Shown: piece by piece, positions 1-9,100 of the stretch
Layout: each line of letters opens with the position of its first letter
How positions within the stretch are numbered: position 1 is the first letter of the stretch
Assembly (NCBI GenBank): GCA_036939755.1
Contig: JALLAZ010000123.1
Location: 1 to 22,849 of the forward strand
Length of the DNA stretch: 22,849 nt
DNA from: Stephanodiscus triporus
Lineage: Eukaryota; Bacillariophyta; Thalassiosirophyceae; Thalassiosirales; Thalassiosiraceae
Reading direction: 5' to 3'
Program-made: the position numbers and the translations under genes
Notes under the pieces: generated by a model
The model's input: the letters and a program-made list of their open reading frames with translations, nothing else
What the model was told of the DNA's origin: nothing
Database searches by the model: none

Positions 1-26
1 GTCTCGCAGCATTGTGAGAGACTTGA

Positions 27-66
27 GAGATTTCTCGTCTCGAGGCTTTGCGAGACGAGAAATCTC
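27..66. repeat. Perfect 16-bp inverted repeat (hairpin), 8-nt loop
   Basis: The left arm 27-42 (gagatttctcgtctcg) is the exact reverse complement of the right arm 51-66, with an 8-nt spacer between them. The surrounding 100 bp is rich in further gtctcg/gagac and ctcgc words. It lies about 120 bp upstream of the start codon of the AKR-like gene. It could be a cruciform, a protein-binding site or the end of a small inverted-repeat element. Its function is not known. Confidence 0.75.
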
Positions 67-187
67 GCATCTCGCAAAATCACTGTAGAGACCATGCGAG
101 ACTCAACTCTAGAGTAGTACCAGCTACACTCGACACCACTCAAATCACGCGGCCAGATCGTCTAAGTACTTAAACGATTATCACATC

Positions 188-1760
188 ATGGCGAGAAAAA
201 GCCCCATCGTCGCCAAGTGCAGTCTGGTAATTTTGTCATGGTCGATGATACATATTTCATGTCGTGCACTTGTCAACCATCGAATCTTGAGTGCACGCAT
301 GGTGCACCGACGGCGGCCATCGTCTCCTCTTCAAAGTACGTCTCGTCCACAGACGTCATCGGAGACCACCTTTTGGATTGCGATAGCTCAAAAGAATCAA
401 ACTTCGTCTTCGGATAGCATACCGGCAACCCCTCACATAGACCGTGAAACAGGGCCTCTTCCTCCTGGGGCCTATCGACATTCTAGCAGCGATGATGGCA
501 TAGATGCGATTGCGCCGTGTCGTATTACTGTCGGGATTTCCCCCCCCCAATCAAATGTTTATGCAGGAGAAGACGTGTGGATAGAAGGTGTGAAAAACTG
601 CCAAAATCTCATTGATTCCGGCTTCAATACATTCAGAGTAAATGACTGTCATACAAAACTGGAGAACAGGAGGAGAAGGAATATTGCAAGAAGATCCCAT
701 TTATCTATCGCATTAGAACACATTCAACAACGCGAAACGAAAACAAGAGCTAGGAACGAAGCTGAAGCGAATTTCTACCGTAAGCTACGGCAAAGCACTC
801 CATCGTCAGTTTTGAGGTCTTGTCATTTCATGGTGAATCTCGAAATACCTTCTGTTCTTTCTGATGACTTTCCTGGACTGGAAAACGAGATATCTTCAGT
901 ATCGTTTGGAAATGGATGGATGGTGAGAGAAAGCATCAGTAGCGCGTTGCTGAGGACCAAAGGAGAGTGTCTGGATTCCATCGTTTTGGAATGTGAGTCA
1001 CTTGTCACTTTTTTCATGTCTATGCCTTTCGTAAGTATGCTCACCAAATATCCAAAAAGACCGCAAAAATCCTTATTGTCTGGATGTGATCGATACTCTT
1101 TTCGAATGTAAACGCGAGGGTCTAATAAGATCAATATCAACCAAGAACTTTCCTACTTCATTGCTCCGGGCGTGTTTGGAATGTGGATTCGATATCTCGT
1201 CCAATGATGTTTTTGGAAATTTAATGAACACGAACAACCTAAACGCTGATGGTGATCTGGGAGTTTCGCGTCTCGTTTCCGCCCCACTAGGTGGTGGTCT
1301 TTTTACCAATCAGTATTATCAGTACCAGGAGTGGGAACAGCTGTCGCCATCGAGTAAGAAAAAGTTCAACTTATTGCTCGACTCTTGCTGCAAGATGCAT
1401 ACTAAAACGGAGTTAGACAGCTTGCAGAATTGGAAGAAATATAGATCGATCGTGGATATTCTCGTTGGGCTTTCATTCAAGTACCAAGTATCAGTGGAAT
1501 CCATAGCTTTGAGGTGGTTGCTACAATTGAATGGAGATGACAACATTTCTGTGGGCACCTTTATGGGAATGGATTTGAGAGAGGAGCAAGGATGCAAACC
1601 ATACAGTCGACAGCGTGACTTGCGCCAAGTCTTCACATTTTCTTTAGAAGAGAATGACATGGAACAATTATGCCAGGTATCAGACTTCATCACGGATCGT
1701 CGGTCTGGAACGACTGTTGATAATGAGATTGACTTTACAAATAGACGTCTGTGGATGTAG
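188..1760 (+). CDS. Aldo/keto reductase-like protein, two exons, probably non-catalytic
   Basis: Model: exon 1 188-992, intron 993-1059 (67 nt, GTGAGT...AAAAAG), exon 2 1060-1760, about 501 aa. Joining completes a split Tyr codon and keeps the frame, giving L-D-S-I-V-L-E-Y followed by L-D-V-I-D-T-L-F. Family signs are late: the segment E-C-K-R-E-G-L-I-R-S-I-S-T-K-N-F-P matches the AKR beta7 region (typically K-x-G-K-I-R-x-I-G-V-S-N-F), and S-I-A-L-R-W-L-L-Q matches the following helix. The first ~30 residues contain a hydrophobic stretch (V-I-L-S-W-S-M-I) and could be a targeting peptide. Residues ~155-200 are a basic insertion rich in Arg where the AKR Asp...Tyr-Gly motif should be. The Asp, Tyr, Lys and His of the usual catalytic tetrad are not recognisable, so I infer a pseudo-enzyme or a very divergent AKR. 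No partner gene is evident. The intron is supported by frame and splice sites only. Confidence 0.7.
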
Positions 1761-1763
1761 CAA

Positions 1764-1892
1764 GGTGTATCCGGAAGAAGAATTTCGACAGCCGGACAAC
1801 TCCCGCTGCTTGACCTCGGTAGGTAGCGAGCGTTGTCGGCATTCCTCATTAACTAAAGAATGTCATTTTTATGGCATTTGCGAAACCGTAGT
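1764..1892 (+). repeat. 129-bp dispersed repeat, copy 1
   Basis: It is identical to 18436-18564 except for three substitutions (126/129), in the same orientation. It starts three bases after the stop codon of the AKR-like gene. Both copies are open in one frame for about 43 codons and encode a Cys-containing peptide beginning V-Y-P-E-E-E-F-R-Q-P-D-N-S-R-C. The three differences all change amino acids (V/L, G/D, T/A). There are no terminal inverted repeats or target duplications that I can see. It may be a fragment of a mobile element or of a multicopy gene. Confidence 0.85.
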
Positions 1893-2399
1893 TGGAAGCG
1901 GATTCGATATTCTAGAACAGCTCTAGTGGATGACATTTGGTTTCATGGGAATGATAGAGCTTGGGGTTGCTCGGAATCAGTGTAGACACTCAAAATGGTA
2001 ATCATCGTTAGTCTACTATAGTCATCACTGCCATTGAGGTTTAGGCACCGGGTGGTGTTTGCCCCTCCTCCCCGATCATTGGGTTCTGGCACCCCTGCAT
2101 CCAATGCCAGTCGCACCCACCATGAAAAGCCAGTGGCATTGGGGGAGCATGTCTTCTTGCAGGTGGTTGATAGCAGTGGTGCTATTTTTCACAGCAAGGT
2201 AACATTAACAGCAGCTGCAATATCTATCATCTTCAAGATACCTTGTCCCAGTGGCAAAATGCCAGAAGGATATGTGAGTGAGAGGGGTAATTGTAATCTT
2301 ATCGTCCATAAACAACTCTGGGAGGAGGAATGAAGCACAGGATCAGTAATAGGTTTACATCTTACTCATCCAGGACAGAAATCTGCGTTCTCTAAAAAT
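1893..2399. other. Intergenic, no supported gene
   Basis: This gap lies between the repeat and the 3' end of the minus-strand paralog gene. An open stretch on the plus strand (2034-2333) begins at a TTG, not an ATG. It encodes no family I recognise, and I do not call it a gene. It may hold the 3' UTRs of the converging flanking genes. Confidence 0.5.
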
Positions 2400-5359
2400 C
2401 TATCTCAGTTGACGAAACTTGCAACCAATTTCTCTAACATCCAAATCGTTCATGTACTTTTGTGCATACGAAGTAGCATTCACCTGCTGCTGACATTGCC
2501 CAAAGCTATTGGCGTAGGGCAAGCTCATCATTCTGACACTATTATAACCGCTAGTAGGTAAAGAAAAGTCCTTGTTGTAAGTCTTTGTAATACCAATTGG
2601 AATGCTTCGGTACTTCTTGTCACTAGCGTTTGTAGATGTGTCTAGAGGGGAAGATGATGTATTTTGCCTGGGATGTTTGTATGTTTGGTAGGAACTACTG
2701 TCATCAGAAGAGGATGAAAGGAGCTCAATTCTTTGCTGAATATTGCTGACTCTGGATCGAACAATCCCACATGCTGGTAGAGTCTTTATTCTCTTGGGAA
2801 ACTCCTTCTTCTTCTTTGCTTCCTCGTCCGATGATGTTTTGACAAAACACGAGTCGGTAGCTGTGTTGGATACACTGAGAATATGGCACGTATTTGCATT
2901 TTTGCCATCACTTGGAGTAGTATCTCCTTCTTTGGTGTTTTTTACGAAGTCTATCAGGTAGTCACGCTTCTCTTTTGACCACGAGGATAAAGAGTTATTG
3001 ATTGCGTCCATGCATCGTTTCTCCAGCTCCTTGAACAATTCATTCACGAGAAAAGGGTGAGTGATGCATGTTTGAACATAATTTGAATCCATTACAACAT
3101 GCTTGCACTACTTACCTGAATAGTCTCGACCTTAATGGCCGACTTGTTGGGCACCAACTGCTCTTCATCTCCGATTTGTTCTTCGTCAGACTCTATATAC
3201 TCTTCATTGGGGGCAAACAAAGAATCGACTTCATCAAACTCGAGTGAGTCATCGGAGGCAAACAAAGAATCGACTTCATCAAACTCAGACGAGTCATCGG
3301 ATGCAAACGAACCGCCGGATGCAAACGATTCGCCGGATGCAAACGAAGCATCTGTGGAAAATGAAGAATTAGTAGTAGAGCCATGAAGACAGTCACTACC
3401 GTCATTGTGTTCATCATTGTTAAGAGCTTGGCTAATTGCCACGGCGATGTCGTTAGCGATATCATAGTCGCGAGAAAACGGTGCACTTGAAGGGTGAATC
3501 ATACTCGTGGGTGGCGGAGAGGGCAAATTGTCGTCAGAACCGCTAGCTATGCTATCTCCAAAGCTTCCACTGCCCTTTCCATAAAGTAGGTCTGGGGACG
3601 GAATCTCACTTTTGACTGGGGCGCCGATGACAGTGAGACCGCTTGCGGTGACAACGCATGACGTCATTGATACGACTGACATTGAGGAAGGAGAAGGCAC
3701 TACATTATTTGCCAAAGCGGACGTAGACACAAACACCTCGAGGTCTGTAATTATTTCACTTGTTTTGTCAATGCTTGTCTTTGTCGTGATCGAAAGAAGC
3801 ATTTTCTTCGCCATTTTTCTCCACCCCTTCACCTTGGCAATTTTTCTTTTGATTCGAATCAATAAGATGCGACCTTTGGGCTCATGCTGAACATCATTGT
3901 GGGCAGAGCTGTTACTTTTCCATCGGGCTGATGTGACAGTCGAGATTCCAATATTTTCTTTGTCCATCATAAAGGACGGCTTCTTTATATTACTTGACAA
4001 AAAAGAGAGGGGAAGCTTGCCATCTTCTACACCCCTATTATTGGCAGCTGTAATGCAATCAAGGATGTCATCTTGATTTTCATAATGATTGTCTTTCTGG
4101 CTGAAGAAGGTGGTTGCGAGAGGCAATGATTTCGTTTCATCCTTCGTGATATCCACGTTTGGCGGCGATGGCAAATCATTCGCATCCTTTGTCAGATTGC
4201 AGACGACATTAAAATTGTCAATATTCCTCTCGTCTTTGTCTTCATTGCAATCATCATTCTTAACGTCGGGGCAAGTCATCAACGCGGAGTGATTCTTTTC
4301 AGTATCATTTATCACCTCCTCATCTTGGCCATAACTCTCTGCTTCTTTCTTCATACCATTAAGGCCTTCTATCTGCTCCTTTGCGATCTCGCTCTCAATG
4401 GAGTTTACAGTGGACACCGATTCCAACGAGATTTTTAGTCCGATGCCATGATCATTGCTTCCCACTACATCATCATGACAACGTTGCACCTGCGACAGAG
4501 GAAGCGACGATGCCACGGCGAAGCCGGCCCGCTCCTCCCACTCATCCTGAATGAAGAGCACGTCGGGAATGCTCTCGGGCATCGCGGACGGTGGCATTTC
4601 CTCCGATTCCACGATCGAGTTGGTGGCGGTAACATCCAATAAGTGATTCGCCTCGTCCAAAATTTCTGCCGCGGAAATCGGACCAACTTCTTCTGAGCGG
4701 CCTCGTTCCATATCGAATGAAGAATTATAATATATCAAGTCATCGTCATCCTCCGCACTGTTAACACCAGCGCCACCCTCTTTTATGTAAAGGCAAGTGT
4801 TATTCGTCAAATGCACTGTGCCACTGCGATGGGTATCATCCTGGTCGGCACAAGTACTCTTTGCAATCTTACTGTCTTCTTCCTTCCTCATTTTCAAACC
4901 AGTCATGTTGCCACCGACGTCGTCGCCATCGCCTCTGCACAAGGCCGGAGGAGAAAGGTATGACGATCGAGCTTCCACTTTAATAATTGGAACCAGATTC
5001 TCCGCCTTGGTGCTGCGTTCGTTGTCGGTGACTGCACATCGACGGCATTGCGCGTCCATTTTCTCCTCTTCCCAATGTTGCTCCTTCGACATCCCGGGCG
5101 TGTCATAATCCTCAGCGTCCTCGTCAACCGCACCGCTAACGACCCCCCGTTGCCTCGATGTGACGGAGACGACCTTCGACGACGCCGCCCCGTCCGCGTG
5201 GGAATTCCGCTGCGGGTCCATGTTTTCCGCGTCGTCGGGCGATGTCGCCATCGTTGTCTTCGGCGGCTGTCCGGCGGCGCGTTTTCCGCCAGACGACGCC
5301 GACGCCGACGCAGTCCTCGTCGACGGACGGAATCGCATCCCACGACGATTTTCGGGCAT
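2400..5359 (-). CDS. Uncharacterised disordered protein, smaller paralog of the 6155-11609 gene (957 aa)
   Basis: Two exons: 5359-3117 plus base 3116 (748 codons, phase 0, ending V-E-T-I-Q) and 3029-2400. The intron 3030-3115 is 86 nt (CAG|GTAAGT ... TTCAAG|GAG) and the frame is exact across it. No known domain is recognised. Most of the protein is acidic, Ser-rich and probably disordered. Conserved blocks shared with the neighbouring large gene, in order: I-P-D-V-L-F-I-Q-D-E-W-E-E-R-A-G-F (around residues 265-281); G-R-I-L-L-I-R-I-K-R-K-I-A-K-V (around 496-510); a Ser/Val block ending V-I-G-A; and in exon 2 F-P-K-R-I-K-T-L-P-A-C-G, V-S-N-I-Q-Q-R-I and R-S-I-P-I-G-I-T-K-T-Y. Just before the intron are tandem Phe-Ala-Ser repeats. 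The basic G-R-I block could be an amphipathic or nucleic-acid-binding helix. It sits head to head with its larger paralog, and function is unknown. The gene call is solid; the exact start is reasonable (ATG at 5359). Confidence 0.8.
3212..3358 (-). repeat. Coding minisatellite: 45-bp unit x2 and 18-bp unit x~3
   Basis: Two 45-bp units start at 3212 and 3257 and differ at a few bases (c-g-a-g-t-g against c-a-g-a-c-g). They encode a 15-residue acidic repeat with the core S-L-F-A-S-D-D-S-x-E-F-D-E-V-D. Immediately beyond, an 18-bp unit beginning tgcaaacga repeats about three times from 3302 and encodes F-A-S-G-x-S. All units are in frame within exon 1 of the 2400-5359 gene, so length changes here add or remove whole repeats. 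The region is not visible in the larger paralog. Confidence 0.85.
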
Positions 5360-6154
5360 ATTTCGCGCGGGGGGGCAGGGGCGCGCAGTCTTTTCTTTTC
5401 TTTTCGCTCGGGGGCTATGGCGCCTCGAGAGTCAGAGGGTCTAGGTAGGAATTATTGTACGTCCGTGTGGTGGGCGATCTTGGATCCTTCTTATCCCCCC
5501 CCCCCCCCACTGACGAATTCAATCGCGATGGCGGCCCGAAAATGGAACTAGCTACCCTTCTTTTGTCCGCGCGACGGCGTATGAGGTGTGGATTGAGAAA
5601 AGCACTGTTGATTGAGTACCTCGTGAGCCTAACTCGGGCGTTCTTTTCTATTGATGAGAGTTGTATGCGCGATGAACACAGAACCCCGCGACGCGTAGGT
5701 CCTCTCAGCGGCGGCGGCGGCGGCAAACAAAACACTTATGGCTAGCTCCGCCCCGAAAGAAGCGAGAAATCTATCTTTCCCCTTTCCCTCGAATCTGTTC
5801 CAGTTCTCAAAGAGAACTTCTACCTACCGAAGTACTTATTAAGTACGTACCTAGATACTAGATATTCGATAGATACTAACGTGGGAATACGTACTTACAC
5901 AGAGTGGAGGAGACCGTTTGAAAAAAATGAGGGAGCGATGATTTTTCAGGGTGGGTCCGGCGTGAGATTTCGCTCGACCGACGAAAAAAATCAAAACACA
6001 GCCAAAAATGCGTCGGAACACACTCGGATGCATGCCCCGATCGCAATAATAATAAATACTGTTCGTCCGAGGTTGAATTCAGAAAAGACAGAAGAGAGGA
6101 GAATCGACGGAGAGAGAAGAAATAGGGCAGCCTCGAAAGGAGCCAAAATCCATC
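5360..6154. promoter_or_regulatory. Divergent intergenic/promoter region of the paralog pair
   Basis: These 795 bp separate the start codons of the two paralogs, which are transcribed away from each other, so both promoters and 5' UTRs must lie here. Visible elements: a run of 14 C at 5495-5508; a 15-bp palindrome at 5832-5846 (gtactta, one base, taagtac) within an AT-rich stretch of repeated gta/cta words; and T/A-rich DNA from 5820 to 6060. Small open stretches on both strands (e.g. 5415-5745) have no coding signature. No TATA box is convincing. Confidence 0.6.
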
Positions 6155-9100
6155 ATGGCGCCATCCTCCTCCTCCGCCGCCGCCCGGACGAAGAACAACG
6201 CTCATTATAGCGAGAACCTCAACCCCCAGCGTCCTTACCAGTCGCTCACGCGCAAGGGGATCGTCGCGTCGTCGTTGTCGTCGACGACAGCGTCGTCGTC
6301 CACGCGCTCGCGCGTCAAAAAGACTCGACCGTCCTCCTTGGTCATCGATCCTTCCGACGAGGTGGTGCGTCATCGACAGCAACGACAACAGCAGCAGCCG
6401 CGGCAGCAGCAGCAGCAGCAGCAGCAGCAGCTACAGCAACAACGACGACAATCGCGGGACAACGAGGGCGGACCCACCACGAAGAAGAAGACTGGCATCG
6501 AGAGGAGCTACGAATCCCTGAGCAGGGCGATTCCCCCCTCGCCACGTGTCGTCGTCCCGTCGGCGGGGGGGACGACGGGCATCGAGAGGAGTTACGACTC
6601 CGTCGCCCGGACTTTGAAATCTCTCAGCTCGTTCGGAACGACGTCGAGGGGCGGCAACAGCAACGACGGAGGGGGGCGGGGACCACCGGCACCCGTCGCG
6701 AGCGCGTCCTTCTCCACCGCCGGGGATGATCGGAGCGGCTTGCATTTGCACCCCTCGCAAATCGGGGAGCACCTTAGATCGATATCCGCGTCCATGTCGT
6801 ACGACGATTACGAGAGGCTCAGGGACGAGAGTCGTAGGTTGAAGGCCGCGCACGAGGCAAGGTACTCCGCGCACAACGCCATCGCGACATCGGCCGTCGT
6901 CGCGTCGACATCCGCCGTCCAGAACAGTCGCGGACTCGGACATTCGACGAGCACGGCGCTGATCGCCAACGGGCATCGTAACAAGAAGGATGGCCGTACG
7001 AGCGGCGCCTCGGAGGAGGAGGAGGAGGAGGAGGAGGAGGATCGTCGTCGTAGTCGCGGGAGCTCCGGGATGTATTCCGCCAGGCTCAGCGATGGCGGAG
7101 GAGGAGGGAGGCTGATCACGACCAAGGGCGTCGTGAAGATGACCTCGGAGGGATTGCATAAGATACGCGACATCCTCAACATCGCGAATTCCAACGACAC
7201 GGATGAGATGAGCTTCTTCTGCAGCGATGGTGACACGGGCAACGTTAGGAAGAAGAAGTTCAGCCTGAATCCCGATAACGGTCGTGACGGAGGCGACTGT
7301 GGCGATGAGGTCGGCGGGATCCTGGATGGGGCACCCCCCCAGTCCACCGCCGCCTTCGCCGTATCCGTCGTTGGGGCGGTGGCGGACGTCGTAGTTCGTG
7401 ACGTCGCGCCGAGGGTCAGCGCCGGCGTCGCACACGCCGCGAAGAACGTCGTCAAGGTCACGAGGCAGGGCGTCGAAGGGGCGGCGGGGATGCTGGCGAA
7501 GGACATCGCCAACGCGAAGACCCCCGCGAGGAGCAACGTCACCGGGCAGCGCGGGATCGATTACGGCGTCGCGGGCGCGCGGACCAGGACGACGAGGCAC
7601 GCCGACTACGTCCACGATCCATATTACAAGGTGGTCGCGACGCCCGTTAACGAGGGAGGAGCGGCGTACGCGGCCCCGCACGCGGCGTACTGCGACCCCA
7701 GGACGCCCGCATGCCTCGTGGGCGCGATCGTCGCCGGCAGGTGCGACCTCCCCGATTCCCATCCCGACTCGTTGGAGTACCACCCGGGCGGTATCCCCCG
7801 CGTCCTCGTCGTGCACGACGATTGGGAGGAACGCGCTGGCTTCATCCCCTCCGCCGCCGATTTGAACGCTCGCGGCGATGACGACAATGTCAGGCTCGCC
7901 GCAGAGTCCAAGACCGAGGTATCCCGAGACCGACGTCGCATCAGCAGCCCAATCGACGTCGACGAGGAAACCGAAACCATCAACGGCGAGGAGGTGAACG
8001 TCGAGGAGATGTGGGCGCTCAGGCAGGGCAGGGAGACGCCTACGAATGCTGCCGCCGCCAAAGACGGCATCAACGCGAACAAATTCAACTACAATGGCGA
8101 CATCGAGGTCGAAGAAGTCAGCGAAGGACACGAGGGTGACGACGAGGATGATAGCGACTGCCTTCGTAACGCGTCCATGTGGGTTGCTGTGCCCGAGAAC
8201 TACATGGAAGACGATGCCCCCGACGACAATTTGGACACGACCATGTGCGTCGGAGACATCCGCATGGGCGACTTGCTCTTGGAAGATGGCTACGAGGACA
8301 GGGATGTGAACTATGACGACAATGACGACGAATGCGTAAATGTGGGCGACATCTACATGGGGGATTTTTTGAATGATGGGAGCAACGAGCGCAAAGCGAG
8401 GGAGAAGGAGGGGGTAGAGATAATCACACCCCTCTCAATTGGGGAAAAAACATTTTTCGTCGGAGATGTTCATGTTGGATTCTATTCTCCCGAGGATACC
8501 AAAGCGGAGAAAATCTTCGCGGCAAATCGCAAATCACGGGTTGTCGAAAACGTTACCAGCGATGACGAAGAGGAGTTGGTCAACGATGCAAAGCGATTGT
8601 CACGAGATAACAAGAGCAATCTGAATAATGCCGTTGTTGCTCCCAAAACTCAGGCTACTATTCCCGCAACGAAGATAGAAGACTTTGACGTATGCAATAA
8701 TCGCAAGTCGTCGCACGAACCTCCCGTTATCGCGAATTCTTTCAGGGAGGACGAATCGTTGGCGTCCTTCGCCAAATCCATCACCTCTGCCATCACCAGC
8801 GACCAGAATCAGCTGACAAAGAAAGAGTTTGAAACTCCTTACTCTGTCAAGAAGGGTGAGCGTCCCTTGACCTTTACTGAATTCAAGGCGATGAACAAGC
8901 AGGTCCTGTTCGACTTGAAAAACGGGGACAGACTCTATCATTGGGAGCGGCCAATTGATCTTGGAGAGAATCAGGCTCTGCGACCTTCTGAGTCCACAGA
9001 ATCGTCTCACAAGCCTCCTATGAGGGTGGTTGACACTGAAGCCCAAGAGCTGTATATTCGTCCTTCGGAATCCACCGATCTCTCTCTATACTCGAATTGG

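Noticed and set aside
1031..1059. Alternative intron with the strong donor GTAAGT at 1031
   Set aside because: The nearest acceptor gives only 29 nt. The donor at 993 with the same acceptor gives a 67-nt intron and the correct AKR frame.
2034..2333. 99-codon plus-strand open frame
   Set aside because: It starts at TTG, has no recognised family and no codon signature. It is kept only as an intergenic note.
6431..8131. 566-codon open frame on the minus strand
   Set aside because: It is the antisense shadow of the GC-rich half of the large paralog. Its composition is Arg/Gly/Val/Asp without motifs, and the plus-strand frame has paralog support.
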